DNA of 64,000 bases from JAWVFM01 sp038237625 (GCA_038237625.1 JBBRYM010000015.1:1-64000); one strand, 5' to 3'; numbered from the stretch's first letter, positions 15,178 through 23,726 are shown. The notes: generated by a model not told the origin, from the sequence alone. Numbers and translations: made by a program.

Positions 15178-15603
15178 CTAGCCCTCCACGTCGACGCCCA
15201 TCGACCGGGCGGTCCCGGCGATGATCTTGGAGGCGGCGTCGAGGTCGTTGGCGTTCAGGTCGGGCATCTTGCGCTCGGCGATCGCGCGGACCTGCGCCGC
15301 GCTGATCTTCCCGACCTTCTCGCGGTTCGGGACGCCCGAGCCCTTCTCGATGCCGAGCGCTTCCCTGATCAGGACGGCGGCCGGCGGCGTCTTCGTGATG
15401 AAGGTGTAGGAGCGGTCTTCGAAGACCGTTATCTCGACCGGGATGATCGTGCCGGCGTCAGCCTGCGTCTGGGCGTTGAACGCCTTGCAGAACTCCATGA
15501 TGTTGACGCCGTGTTGGCCGAGCGCCGGGCCGACCGGCGGCGCCGGGTTGGCGGCGGCCGCGGGAATCTGCAGCTTGATGAGGGTGAGGACTTTCTTCGC
15601 CAT
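15178..15603 (-). CDS. rplK: 50S ribosomal protein L11
   Basis: GTPase-centre protein of 141 residues, full family length. N-terminal LIKLQIPAAAANPAPPVGPA with the proline-rich hinge, GVNIMEFCKAFNAQT, and the C-terminal RNA-binding part ending ARSMGVDVEG. ATG start at 15603, 19 bases after the nusG stop. Confidence 0.98.
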   Translation of the reverse strand: MAKKVLTLIKLQIPAAAANPAPPVGPALGQHGVNIMEFCKAFNAQTQADAGTIIPVEITVFEDRSYTFITKTPPAAVLIREALGIEKGSGVPNREKVGKISAAQVRAIAERKMPDLNANDLDAASKIIAGTARSMGVDVEG

Positions 15604-15622
15604 GGTTCGGGCCCGAGAGTAG

Positions 15623-16162
15623 CTAGAGCTTCTTAACCTGGTCGTACGTCACTTCGACCGGAGTCTCGCGGCCGAAGATCGAGACCAGGACCTTGAGCTT
15701 CGCGGCGTCCTCATTGATCTCGGCGATCTCGCCCGAGAAGTCGGACAGCGGGCCGGAGATGACCTTGACCGTCTCCCCCATCTCGAACTGCGCGCGCGGG
15801 CGCTGGCGCTCGGGGGCGCCCCCTGCCGCCGGCGCCTCCTTGTGGAGGAGGCGGTCGACCTCGGGCTGGGAGAGCGGGACGGGCTTGTTGCGCGAGCCGA
15901 CAAAGCCGGTGACGCCGGGGGTGTTCTTCACGAGCCCCCAAGCATCGTCGGTCATCTCCATCTGCACGAGGACGTAGCCGGGCATCGTGCGCTTCTCGAC
16001 CTGGACGCGCTGGCCATCCTTCAGCTCGGACACCGACTCGGTTGGAACCATCACCTGGCGCACGCGATTGCGCTGGCCCATGGTCTCGATGCGGTGCTCG
16101 AGGTTCTGGCGGACCTTGTTCTCGTGGCCCGAGTAGGTGTTGATGACGTACCAGCGGAACAT
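15623..16162 (-). CDS. nusG: Transcription termination/antitermination factor NusG
   Basis: RNA polymerase-binding elongation factor, 179 residues. N-terminal NGN domain starts FRWYVINTYSGHENKVRQNL and continues to the conserved MPGYVLVQMEM and NTPGVTGFVGS. A short linker leads to a KOW domain with FEMGETVKVISGPLSDFSG near residue 125. The gene lies 10 bases after secE, the classical order. No long linker insertion like those of some actinobacteria. Confidence 0.98.
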   Translation of the reverse strand: MFRWYVINTYSGHENKVRQNLEHRIETMGQRNRVRQVMVPTESVSELKDGQRVQVEKRTMPGYVLVQMEMTDDAWGLVKNTPGVTGFVGSRNKPVPLSQPEVDRLLHKEAPAAGGAPERQRPRAQFEMGETVKVISGPLSDFSGEIAEINEDAAKLKVLVSIFGRETPVEVTYDQVKKL

Positions 16163-16172
16163 GAAGCCCTCT

Positions 16173-16721
16173 CTAGAGGAGGTGTTGAACGAGGAAGTTG
16201 AACACGGCGTCGAGGGCGCCGAGGTAGGCCGCGGCGACGGCGATGAACAGGACCGTCACGGCCGACGCCTGGACGAGGGTCTCGCGGTCGGGCCACTGGA
16301 CTTTCTTGAGCTCGGCCCAGCATGAGGCAAAGAAACCGAGGACGGCGCCGCGCCGGCGTTCGGGCGCAACCTCTCTGGGAGCGCGGCGGCGCTCGGACTC
16401 CTTGGCCCGGGCGCGCTTCTCTTGCTCGGAGCGCTTGCGATCGCGGCGGCTGAGCTTGGCGCCAACCTCGTCGGCGGAGGCGGGGCGGCCGACGTCGGCG
16501 CGCGAAGGGGCTGGAGCGGGTACATCGGCCGGGGCCGGCTCGGGCTCGCGGGTCGGCGGCGGAACCTCGACGCCGGCCTCGGCGAGCTCGGCCTCGACCA
16601 CCTCGGCCGACTCGGGCGCCTGGGTTCGGCGCTGCGCGCGCGCCTCGGAGTCCCGCTGTGCGGGAGCCTGGGCCTGCCGCCGCCGCTGCTCGGCCTTGCG
16701 CTGCGCTCGGGTCTTAGCCAT
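16173..16721 (-). CDS. secE: Preprotein translocase subunit SecE with long charged N-terminus
   Basis: Membrane component of the SecYEG channel. 182 residues; the conserved part is only the last 60, with WAELKKVQWPDRETLVQ and one membrane helix (about residues 153-175). The first 120 residues are low-complexity Arg/Lys/Glu/Pro/Ala sequence, starting MAKTRAQRKAEQRRRQAQAP, on the cytoplasmic side. Actinobacterial SecE proteins often carry extensions, but this one is long. Start chosen at the only ATG with a sensible position behind rpmG. Confidence 0.95.
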   Translation of the reverse strand: MAKTRAQRKAEQRRRQAQAPAQRDSEARAQRRTQAPESAEVVEAELAEAGVEVPPPTREPEPAPADVPAPAPSRADVGRPASADEVGAKLSRRDRKRSEQEKRARAKESERRRAPREVAPERRRGAVLGFFASCWAELKKVQWPDRETLVQASAVTVLFIAVAAAYLGALDAVFNFLVQHLL

Positions 16722-16737
16722 CTAGCGGGGCCCGCTT

Positions 16738-16902
16738 TCAGCGGGTCTCCTTGTGCGAGGTGTGATGCCCGCACCAGCGGCAGTACTTGCGCATCTCGAT
16801 GCGGTCCGGCGTGTTGCGCCGAGACTTGTTGGTTTGGTAGTTACGCCGCTTGCACTCCTCACAGGCGAGCGTCACAGCGATTCGGACTTCTCCGCGGGCC
16901 AT
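16738..16902 (-). CDS. rpmG: 50S ribosomal protein L33 (zinc type)
   Basis: 54-residue protein starting MARGEVRIAVTLACEECKRR at an ATG. Two CxxC pairs (CEEC and CRWC) mark the zinc-binding version, the form normally used when zinc is plentiful. It is the first gene of the rpmG-secE-nusG string. No tRNA-Trp is found between rpmG and secE, where many bacteria have one. Confidence 0.96.
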   Translation of the reverse strand: MARGEVRIAVTLACEECKRRNYQTNKSRRNTPDRIEMRKYCRWCGHHTSHKETR

Positions 16903-16950
16903 GTTCCCCTCGTGTCCAAGCGCGTCCGTCCGGGTGAAGAACGCGCCAGT

Positions 16951-16987
16951 TAGAAAAAGACCCCGGGCCGAAGGCCTGAGGTGGCCC
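16951..16987 (-). terminator. Weak terminator-like element in the rpmG leader
   Basis: Minus-strand GGGCC...GGCCC followed by GGGGTCTTTTTC, about 50 bases before rpmG. Like the leaders of fusA and rplJ it could attenuate the operon, but the stem is short. Confidence 0.3.
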
Positions 16988-16989
16988 GA

Positions 16990-17018
16990 AGAATAGCGGC
17001 TGGACGCGGGCGATCGAG
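16990..17018 (-). promoter_or_regulatory. Possible rpmG-secE-nusG promoter
   Basis: Minus-strand CTCGAT, 17-base spacer, TATTCT, about 90 bases before rpmG. The -35-like box resembles those proposed for rpsL and rplJ. Tentative. Confidence 0.35.
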
Positions 17019-17059
17019 GCCGGCACAGCCACCGCTTGCGCAAGGGCTACAGACGAAGC

Positions 17060-17085
17060 GACGGCCCCGCCGAAGCGGGGCCGTC
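17060..17085 (-). terminator. Strong GC hairpin after the small secreted protein gene
   Basis: Perfect 11-bp stem GACGGCCCCGC / GCGGGGCCGTC with a TTCG loop on the minus strand, 30 bases past the stop of the upstream gene. No U-tract, but its position and strength suit a terminator separating this gene from the rpmG operon. Confidence 0.6.
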
Positions 17086-17115
17086 GTCAGGCCTGAAGCG
17101 AATTTTTGACGAGCG

Positions 17116-17514
17116 CTACGGGGCCGTGATGGTGGCCGACACCGCCCGCTTGCAGATGTGATGCTGATTCAGCCTGTGGCGCCGCACAATGGCGTAGTAC
17201 TTGTGGGCCTGCGCGTACGGGCCAAAGGTGCGGTTGACTCGCCAACGGCCGGCGGCGTTGGAGAAGTCGCTGCCGATCTTCTTGTCCGCGCCGGGCCGCT
17301 TCTTGAAGACGACCACCTTGCGGTGCGGGATGCACCTGGCATGGCCCGACTTCACCTTTCCGTGAAAGCGAGCGGTCGGGCTGTAGGTCGTGGCCGGGCT
17401 GTAGTGAATCGTCACCGCACTGTGGTACCGATGAACTGTCGCGGCCGAGGCAGCAACGCCCCCGATCGCGAGGCACGCGACCAGAGCAAGGCTGGCCACC
17501 AGAAGTTTCTTCAT
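17116..17514 (-). CDS. Small secreted protein of unknown function
   Basis: 132 residues. The ATG at 17514 is supported by AGGAGGAG seven bases upstream. A clear signal peptide (MKKLLVASLALVACLAIGGV, cleavage probably after ASA near residue 24) is followed by a basic His/Lys/Arg/Tyr-rich domain with two cysteines that could pair. No family recognised. The pattern of short beta-strand-like segments with charged turns suggests a small extracytoplasmic beta domain. Located beside the GH-A-like glycosidase gene, on the same strand and downstream of it, so it may be made with it. Confidence 0.75.
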   Translation of the reverse strand: MKKLLVASLALVACLAIGGVAASAATVHRYHSAVTIHYSPATTYSPTARFHGKVKSGHARCIPHRKVVVFKKRPGADKKIGSDFSNAAGRWRVNRTFGPYAQAHKYYAIVRRHRLNQHHICKRAVSATITAP

Positions 17515-17593
17515 GTAAACGCTCCTCCTCTCGAGGACTTGACTTCTCATAACCCTATCGCGCCGGCCTAGGGAATGCTGAGGCCGTCGCCCC

Positions 17594-18952
17594 TCAATGG
17601 GCCGCGAGGCTGGTCGCCTTGCCAACTCGCGCGCGCAACGCACGCCCCCGCGGGACGTGCACCCGCGACCTGAATATCCGCCCGCGGTGGGCCCGCAGCG
17701 AGGTGACGGTGTGCCAGCCCCCGTGGCGCTTGGCCTGCACCTTCAACCGTCCTGTCCCGGGACTCCTGCCCCAGACCTTGGCGGCGTGCGCGGAGCGGCT
17801 GGTGACGACGAACGGAAAGCGCCAGGCCGTATACGACGGCTTCGGCTTGCCCGACTGGAAGAAGACACCCGTCGAGGTGCTGTCCACGGCGTTGTTGGGA
17901 TCGAACTTCGAGTCGCGGATCTGGAGGTTGATGACGACGCTGGCGCCCTGCTTCCAGAGGATGTGAAGCGCCTCCTCGAGCCAGTGGGCCTGGGTCTTGA
18001 CCGGCACCCCTTCGACGTGATCCGGCGGATTTGAGTCCCACCAGATCTCGGTCGCCCAGAGGGGACGCCTGCCCCCTGGCTCGAGGAGGTGGTATCGCTC
18101 AGCAGCTCTCAGGGTCCTCGTAACGTGCTTGAAGTCCGGGGTTGCCGCGTCGTTGGGGTTGACGGCACTGCGGTTCGGCCCGCCTGAGGTGTTGATCGGG
18201 TGGTCGGCGAAGATATCGAGCCTGGCCTTGGAATGGCACCGGGCCGGCCTCAGGTTGTTGTTCAGGCACAGCAGCCGGCGCATGAACGTCAGCGGCCGCG
18301 TCCGCGAGCCGCCCGGCGGATCGCCGTATGGCGCGAGGCCGCCGTTCAGCACGTTGTTGGACGTATGGACGCCGTGAACGCCGCGGTAGAAGGCATTGAG
18401 CAACGCCCGGTAGTGGTCGGCGCTCTTCTGCTGCTTGCCCTCGTACTGGGGATTCAGGTAGGCGCTCAGATTCGGCTCGTTCCAGGCCTCGAAGTCCTTG
18501 ACGCGCGGCAGGCCCTCGAAATGCCCCGAGTACCGCGCGGCCAGGGCGTGAGCGAAGCTGCCGAAGGCGCCCGGCTCCGGCTTCCAGGTCCCCGCCGGGA
18601 CGCCTCCGGGACGGCCCTTGCCCTCGGCCCAGTCGGGAGCCGAATAGGTTGTGAGCAACACCTGCAGGCCGTGCGACTTCGCGGCTTTCACGGAGGCGTC
18701 GAGATTCGCGAAGTTGTACGCGGGGTCCCCCGGATTGCCGGGGTGCGCCGGCGGGCTCCCCCCCACCACCGAGCGCCAGACCACGTTCAGCCGCACGATC
18801 CTCGAGTTGGCCGAGCGGGTCTTCTCGAGCCAATGATTGGCGGGCTTCAGGTAGAGGGGGTCCGCGAACCCCGTTTCGAACGCACTCGCTGCCTGAGCGG
18901 GCGCCATCGCCGTGAGCGCGGCCACGGCGATGGCCCGCCACCCCGCCTTCAC
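17594..18952 (-). CDS. Secreted clan GH-A-like glycoside hydrolase
   Basis: 452 residues from a GTG at 18952, which yields a signal peptide (AIAVAALTAMAPAQAASA). The TIM-barrel shows FEAWNEPN near residue 159 (acid/base Glu) and LWATEIWWDSNPPD near residue 302 (nucleophile Glu), as in clan GH-A families such as GH39 and GH5. A C-terminal beta segment ends with SLRAHRGRIFRSRVHVPRG. Family assignment and substrate are open. A close paralogue lies at 51766-53193. The gene follows the Gly-rich membrane protein gene by 10 bases, forming an operon. It could trim or edit the polysaccharide made by the adjacent cluster (inference). Confidence 0.8.
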   Translation of the reverse strand: MKAGWRAIAVAALTAMAPAQAASAFETGFADPLYLKPANHWLEKTRSANSRIVRLNVVWRSVVGGSPPAHPGNPGDPAYNFANLDASVKAAKSHGLQVLLTTYSAPDWAEGKGRPGGVPAGTWKPEPGAFGSFAHALAARYSGHFEGLPRVKDFEAWNEPNLSAYLNPQYEGKQQKSADHYRALLNAFYRGVHGVHTSNNVLNGGLAPYGDPPGGSRTRPLTFMRRLLCLNNNLRPARCHSKARLDIFADHPINTSGGPNRSAVNPNDAATPDFKHVTRTLRAAERYHLLEPGGRRPLWATEIWWDSNPPDHVEGVPVKTQAHWLEEALHILWKQGASVVINLQIRDSKFDPNNAVDSTSTGVFFQSGKPKPSYTAWRFPFVVTSRSAHAAKVWGRSPGTGRLKVQAKRHGGWHTVTSLRAHRGRIFRSRVHVPRGRALRARVGKATSLAAH

Positions 18953-18962
18953 GTCGCGCGAC

Positions 18963-19445
18963 CTAGACCGGTCCGGGAGTCCCGGCACTCCGCCGGCGCG
19001 CCAGCAGCAGCCCGATCGCGGCGAGAAGGGTTGCCCCGAGGATGATCGGCAGCGCCAGGCCCATGCCGCCGGAGTCGGAGCCGTTGCCCGCCACCTGGCG
19101 GACGACGTCGCCGAGGCCTCCGCGGGAGTTCGAGCCACCGCTATCGCCGGCGGAGGCGTTTTGGTGGGCGGCCTGCTTGGCCGCGCGAGGCGCGGTCGAG
19201 TTCGCGAAGGCCGCGGCGCCGGTGCCTGCCGAGCCCTGCTGATCCAGGGCCTGCTGGGTGTTTGAGGGCAGCGACGAGCTCGGGCCGTTGCCGCCACCGC
19301 CACCGCCGTTCCCGTGGTGGTTGCCGCCTGCGCTCGGGATGTTCTCCGTGTACTGGTCGCCGGCGGCGTTGCCGGACTGGGCCTCGGCGACGGCGGGGAG
19401 GGCGAGCAGGGCACAGAGCATGATGGCGACCGAAATCCTTCGCAT
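18963..19445 (-). CDS. Gly/Ser-rich exported protein with C-terminal membrane anchor
   Basis: 160 residues from an ATG with AGAAGG nearby. A signal peptide (RRISVAIMLCALLALPAVAEA) is followed by a low-complexity Gly/Asn/Ser/Ala region and a C-terminal hydrophobic helix (GLALPIILGATLLAAIGLLL) ended by Arg-Arg-Arg. The layout looks like a wall- or surface-anchored protein, but no LPXTG motif is present, so it would stay membrane bound. No family recognised. It is the first gene of the operon with the glycosidase and is divergent from the polymerase gene at 19540. Confidence 0.7.
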   Translation of the reverse strand: MRRISVAIMLCALLALPAVAEAQSGNAAGDQYTENIPSAGGNHHGNGGGGGGNGPSSSLPSNTQQALDQQGSAGTGAAAFANSTAPRAAKQAAHQNASAGDSGGSNSRGGLGDVVRQVAGNGSDSGGMGLALPIILGATLLAAIGLLLARRRSAGTPGPV

Positions 19446-19539
19446 GCCTTCTTCTACGTAACTGGTCGCCGCCGGCTGACACATCCCTCGCAAACCGGCT
19501 CGTCAGCGCCCAACGCCATTCTGCGTACATATCAGCGGC

Positions 19540-21540
19540 ATGCCAACCGAAACGGAGTCGATCGCAGGGGGAGGGAGCGCCACAAACGCGACCGCGTACG
19601 ACCTGGCGCGGCTTCGCGAACTCGGCCCGGCGCTGACTGGCTATGCCCTTCCGTTCCTCCTCATCTTCTACCTCGCCCTGATGGGCGGCGGGTACGACGC
19701 GATCGTCCGCAGCCAGGTGGGAATCGCCGCCTGGTGGATAGTGCTGCTCGGCGCCGCGGTCGGCGTCCTGCCCTCAACACGGATCACGCCGCTCGCCTGC
19801 GTCGGCTTCGGCCTGCTGGGAGCGTTCGCGGCGTGGACAGCGCTTGGGATCTCATGGTCGGAGTCGAGCGAGCGCAGCGTCATCGAGATGGCTCGCGTCG
19901 CCACGCTGCTCGGCATCTTCGGCCTCGCGCTCCTCGCCCAGCGTCGTGACGGGCTGCGGCGCAGCGTCTACGGCGTCGGCGCCGCGATCGTCGTGATCGG
20001 TGCCCTGGCCCTGCTCTCACGGCTGCACCCCTCATGGCTTCCGACGAACGAGACATCGAGGCTCGTCCCCGGCACGTCCTCGCGCCTCAGCTATCCGTTG
20101 AACTATTGGAACGGCGTTGTCGCCCTGATCGCGATCGGGATCCCACTCGTGCTCGGGATCGCGATCCGGGCCCGGCACGTGCTCACCAGCGCCCTCGCCG
20201 CCTCCGCGCTCCCGCCGCTCGCCCTCACGGCCTTCTACACCTTCTCCCGCGGCGGAGTTCCCGAGATTGCCGTCGCGCTGATCGCCTTCTTCGCGCTCTA
20301 TCCGCAGCGGCTGGTGGCGCTTCCCACGGCGCTGCTCGGCATTGGCGGAAGCGCCCTGCTGATCGCCGCAGCGACACAGCGCGACGCGCTTGAGAGCGGC
20401 TTCGCCGGCAGCGCCGCTCACTCGCAAGGAAACGCGATGATCGCGATCACCATCGTCGTCTGCGCCGGCGTCGCGCTGCTGCAAACCGCGATCGCGCTCG
20501 CCGCCCGCCACGGAATCGGCCCGCGATGGGCGCCAACGCGAAGGCGAGCTCTCGTAGGCGCCGGCACTGCGGCGCTGGTGGCGGTGATCGTCGCCATCGC
20601 TGCCGGGGCGCCGGGCACGCTCTCGGACAAGTGGCAGGAGTTCAAGAACCCGGTGGGCGCCAATGTCGGATCGAATGCCGTGTCGGCGACGCGCTTCGAG
20701 AGCTTCAGCGGCAACGGTCGCTACCAGTACTGGCAATCGGCAGTTGACGCGAACGCCACCGACCCGCTGATCGGCATCGGCCCCGGGACGTTCGAGTACT
20801 GGTGGGCGCAGCACGGCGCCATTCCGGGCTTCGTTCGCGACGCGCATTCCCTCTACCTCGAGGCCCTCGGCGAGCTCGGAATCGTCGGGCTGGTCTTGAT
20901 CGTCGGGCTGGTCGGCACCGTCCTGGTAACCGCTGCCGGCCGGGCGCTGCGAACGGGGGCGGTCGAAAGACGCGCGTGGCTGGCGACTGCGGCCGCAGGC
21001 GCCGTGGCCTTCGCGGTTGCCGCCGGAATCGACTGGGCGTGGGAGCTGACCGTGCTTCCAGTCGCATTCTTCCTGCTCGCGGCTGCGATTCTCGGCCCGA
21101 GTGCGGAATCGATCGAGCGCGGTACGTCGCCTTTCGAGGGGCGCTTTCCGGTGACTGCCCGCGTGGGCACGGTCGTCCTCTCCCTCGGCGCCCTGGTCGT
21201 GATCGCAATCCCGATGAAAGGCGCCGTGGCGCTTCGCGACAGCCGCGCGGAGACACGCGCCGGCAATGAGAGCTCGGCCCTCAGCGATGCGCGCAACGCG
21301 GCCGACCTTCAGCCCTACGCCGCTACGCCACATCTCCAGGAGGCGCTGATCCTCGAGCTGAACGGCAACCTAGACGGCGCCGCCGCGGCGGCTGCGCAGG
21401 CCACCAGCGCCGAGTCCACCAACTGGCGCACCTGGCTCATTCGCTCGCGGATCGCCGCCGAGCAGGGCAAGGCCGCACGATCTGCAGGCTTCTACGCTAA
21501 GGCCCGCTCGCTGAACCCCCGCTCCCCCATCTTCCGCTGA
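19540..21540 (+). CDS. O-antigen ligase/polymerase family membrane protein with C-terminal repeat domain
   Basis: 666 residues, about a dozen membrane segments, then a soluble C-terminal part. The Wzy_C/O-antigen ligase signature is a large extracytoplasmic loop (about residues 355-440) ending in AHSLYLEALGELGIVGL. The final 100 residues contain helical TPR-like repeats (SDARNAADLQPYAATPHLQE, AEQGKAARSAGFYAKARSLN). It probably polymerises or transfers a lipid-linked glycan on the outer face of the membrane. ATG at 19540, divergent from the Gly-rich protein gene; the next gene overlaps its stop by one base. Confidence 0.85.
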   Translation: MPTETESIAGGGSATNATAYDLARLRELGPALTGYALPFLLIFYLALMGGGYDAIVRSQVGIAAWWIVLLGAAVGVLPSTRITPLACVGFGLLGAFAAWTALGISWSESSERSVIEMARVATLLGIFGLALLAQRRDGLRRSVYGVGAAIVVIGALALLSRLHPSWLPTNETSRLVPGTSSRLSYPLNYWNGVVALIAIGIPLVLGIAIRARHVLTSALAASALPPLALTAFYTFSRGGVPEIAVALIAFFALYPQRLVALPTALLGIGGSALLIAAATQRDALESGFAGSAAHSQGNAMIAITIVVCAGVALLQTAIALAARHGIGPRWAPTRRRALVGAGTAALVAVIVAIAAGAPGTLSDKWQEFKNPVGANVGSNAVSATRFESFSGNGRYQYWQSAVDANATDPLIGIGPGTFEYWWAQHGAIPGFVRDAHSLYLEALGELGIVGLVLIVGLVGTVLVTAAGRALRTGAVERRAWLATAAAGAVAFAVAAGIDWAWELTVLPVAFFLLAAAILGPSAESIERGTSPFEGRFPVTARVGTVVLSLGALVVIAIPMKGAVALRDSRAETRAGNESSALSDARNAADLQPYAATPHLQEALILELNGNLDGAAAAAAQATSAESTNWRTWLIRSRIAAEQGKAARSAGFYAKARSLNPRSPIFR

Positions 21541-21782
21541 TGAGCGATCCACCCGAAGAGACACCGAGCAACGAACTCGCCTGCCGCCTGGAGCGCGAGC
21601 GCCCCGTGCCCGCGCCCGGCTTCCGCGGCGCGCTGCGTCGCCAGCTGCTCGCGACGGCCGGCAGGCACGAGGCCGTTCCGGCGCGTGTGCGGCGCCTCAT
21701 CTTCGCCTACGCTGGCTGCGGCGCGGCCCTGCTCTTTGTCGCCCTCGTCGGCGTCGCCGGCGCCGGGCCGTTCGCCGCCTGA
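21540..21782 (+). CDS. Small single-pass membrane protein
   Basis: 80 residues. The ATG overlaps the TGA of the polymerase gene (TGATG), so translation is coupled. The N-terminal half is charged (ELACRLERERPVPAPGFRGA), the C-terminal half one membrane helix. Its stop is one base from the stop of the ECF sigma factor on the other strand. Short cytoplasmic regions plus one helix beside a sigma factor recall anti-sigma factors, but no zinc motif or known anti-sigma fold is visible, so that role is only a guess. Confidence 0.6.
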   Translation: MSDPPEETPSNELACRLERERPVPAPGFRGALRRQLLATAGRHEAVPARVRRLIFAYAGCGAALLFVALVGVAGAGPFAA

Positions 21783-21783
21783 C

Positions 21784-22308
21784 TCAGGGAGCTTGCTGAC
21801 CCGCCCGCTTCCCGTCGAGCTCGGCGCGAAGCCGGCGCAGCGAGCGCGAGAGGATCTGCTGCACGTTCGCCAGCGAGAGCCCCGTGATCTCCGCGACCTC
21901 GGGGCCGGTCAGATCGCCGCCGAAGCGGAGCGCGATCACCTCCCGATCGCGTTCGTGCAAGCTCTCGAGCGCCGTCCTCAGGTCGGGTGAGAGGCCAAGG
22001 GAGGCCTCCGGCCCAGCCGCCCCCACGAGACCATCATGCTCGTCCACCGGCACCGGGTGGTGATGGTCGGAGCGATCGCGCCGGTAGTGATCGACCAAGA
22101 GGTTGTGGGCGATCGACATGAGCCAGGTTCGCGCCGAGCCGCGCTTCTCGTCGAAGCGCCCCCACGACCGCAGCGCCCGCTCAAACGTCGCTTGCGTCAG
22201 GTCCTCGGCCTCCTCGCGCGAGCGAACCCGGTAGCCGAAGAAGCCATAGACGTCCCAAACGTGGTCGTCGTAAACCGCCGGGAAGTCGCTAAGTCCACGA
22301 GCGCTCAT
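21784..22308 (-). CDS. ECF-type RNA polymerase sigma factor
   Basis: 174 residues. Region 2 (VYGFFGYRVRSREEAEDLTQ and RTWLMSIAHNLLVDHYRR) binds the polymerase and the -10 element; region 4 (ALESLHERDREVIALRFGGD then EVAEITGLSLANVQQILSRS) is the helix-turn-helix for the -35. The linker is His/Asp rich. It lies at the edge of the polysaccharide cluster, downstream of the DegT gene on the same strand but 144 bases away. It may control surface genes, as many ECF factors do; the target promoter is unknown. Confidence 0.9.
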   Translation of the reverse strand: MSARGLSDFPAVYDDHVWDVYGFFGYRVRSREEAEDLTQATFERALRSWGRFDEKRGSARTWLMSIAHNLLVDHYRRDRSDHHHPVPVDEHDGLVGAAGPEASLGLSPDLRTALESLHERDREVIALRFGGDLTGPEVAEITGLSLANVQQILSRSLRRLRAELDGKRAGQQAP

Positions 22309-22320
22309 CGTTACCCCTTA

Positions 22321-22452
22321 GGGCTGAACGGCGACCTCTCGCGAACGCAGCCCGTAGGCGAGGAAGCCGGCAACCTCGAAGAACTCGCTGTCGTACACGT
22401 CAGCAAACTCGGGCTTCGACCCGGCTGCGCGCTCCGGCCCGACGCTCGGACA
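22321..22452 (-). other. In-frame 43-codon coding-like remnant after the DegT stop
   Basis: Directly after the DegT TGA, in the same frame, 43 codons stay open and end in a TAA at about 22321. They include VYDSEFFEVAGFLAYGLRSR, which looks like the C-terminus of a real protein rather than random sequence. There is no start codon that would give a full domain. It may be the tail of a lost gene. No function is claimed. Confidence 0.3.
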
Positions 22453-23583
22453 TCAGGCACAAAGCAAGTCCAAGGGCACATTGGAAAGCGCGTCGGCAAC
22501 CGTCTCGACCTGCTCGGGGGAAATGCGGGCGAACATCGGCAGCGAGAGCTCTTCTCTCGCCCACGCTTCGGCCTCGGGAAATACGCCCGACAAGCCTTCC
22601 ATCGCAGGGTGGTGGTGCACCGGCCGGGCATAGTGGACGCCAGTAGCGATGCCGCCTTCCCTGAGTCGCCGCCCGACCTCTTCCCTGTCCACGCACCGGA
22701 TCGGAAAGAGATGGTACACGTCTTGTGCCGGCTCACGTGGGCGCAATCTGAACACCTCCGATGGCAACAGTCGCCGGTAGAGACCGGCGGCTTCCCGCCG
22801 CGTCTCGTTCCAAGCGTCGAGCTCCGGCAGCTTGACTTCAAGCAGCGCCGCCTGGAGGGTGTCAAGGCGCTCGTTGAAGCCCGTGACGAGATGGTTGCCA
22901 TGGCCGCTTTGCCCGAGGTGTCGAAGCCTTCGAGCGGCGCCGGCAACAGCCGCATCGTTCGTGCAGATCATGCCGCCGTCCCCCATGCACGCGAGGTTCT
23001 TGCTGGGGTAGAAGCTGAAGGCGGAGAAGGTGCCCACGGACCCGGCGCCGCGCCCGTGCCACCGCGCACCATGCGCCTGAGCGGCGTCCTCGGCGAGCAT
23101 CAACCCATGTCGATCCGAGAAGGTGGCCAAATCGTCCAGGTTGCAAGCCTGCCCATAGAGATGTACTGCCAAGAGCGCCGCGGTGCGACTGGTGAGCGCA
23201 TCTGCAGCCGCATCGAGATCCACGAGCCCGGTGTCGGCATCGACGTCGCAAAGCACGGGCGTCGCACCGGCGTGGATCACGCCGAGCGCCGAAGCGATGT
23301 AGGTGTGCGCCGGGACGATGACCTCATCACCCGTTCCGATGCCCGCCGCCCGAAGGCCGAGAGCGATCGCCGCGGTCCCCGAGGCAACGCCGACCGCGTG
23401 CTCCACGCCGACGTAAGAGCCAAAAGCGGTCTCGAAGCGCCCCACGGCCGCGCCCAATATGAAATCCCCGCGGGCGAGAACGTCCGCGAATGCGGCCTGC
23501 AAGTCGTCGCGGATCTTCTCGTGCTGAGCCGACAAGTCCACGAAGGGAACCGCAAGCCGGCCGGTTGTGCGCGCGGAAGTCAA
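22453..23583 (-). CDS. DegT/DnrJ/EryC1 sugar aminotransferase (FdtB/QdtB-like)
   Basis: PLP enzyme of 376 residues that aminates a keto-sugar nucleotide. Typical motifs: VPFVDLSAQHEKI, GNGT-like GVASGTAAI, DEVIVPAHTYIAS, LAEDAAQAHGA and FSFYPSKNL with the PLP lysine at 195. The sequence style is closest to the FdtB/QdtB group, which makes dTDP-3-amino-3,6-dideoxyhexoses, and the FdtA-type isomerases at 31-32 kb fit that route. TTG start at 23583 is inferred from the N-terminal alignment; a downstream start is possible. It follows the initiating transferase gene on the same strand. Confidence 0.88.
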   Translation of the reverse strand: MTSARTTGRLAVPFVDLSAQHEKIRDDLQAAFADVLARGDFILGAAVGRFETAFGSYVGVEHAVGVASGTAAIALGLRAAGIGTGDEVIVPAHTYIASALGVIHAGATPVLCDVDADTGLVDLDAAADALTSRTAALLAVHLYGQACNLDDLATFSDRHGLMLAEDAAQAHGARWHGRGAGSVGTFSAFSFYPSKNLACMGDGGMICTNDAAVAGAARRLRHLGQSGHGNHLVTGFNERLDTLQAALLEVKLPELDAWNETRREAAGLYRRLLPSEVFRLRPREPAQDVYHLFPIRCVDREEVGRRLREGGIATGVHYARPVHHHPAMEGLSGVFPEAEAWAREELSLPMFARISPEQVETVADALSNVPLDLLCA

Positions 23584-23726
23584 CGCCTAGCTAGCCCTTC
23601 TTCCCCATGCGTCCCCAATCTTAAGCTTCACCAATGCCCGACCACCCGTGAACGACACGCCCAACCGGCTGATCCGCAAATGCCGCTTTGGCGAGGGCCA
23701 TCTGACGCCGATAGGACGACGCCGAG

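Noticed and set aside
16903..17115. tRNA-Trp expected near rpmG/secE
   Set aside because: No cloverleaf found; only hairpins and a possible promoter.
18953..19414. Glycosidase starting upstream within the Gly-rich protein gene
   Set aside because: The extension is out-of-frame sequence of the neighbouring gene; the GTG at 18952 gives a proper signal peptide.
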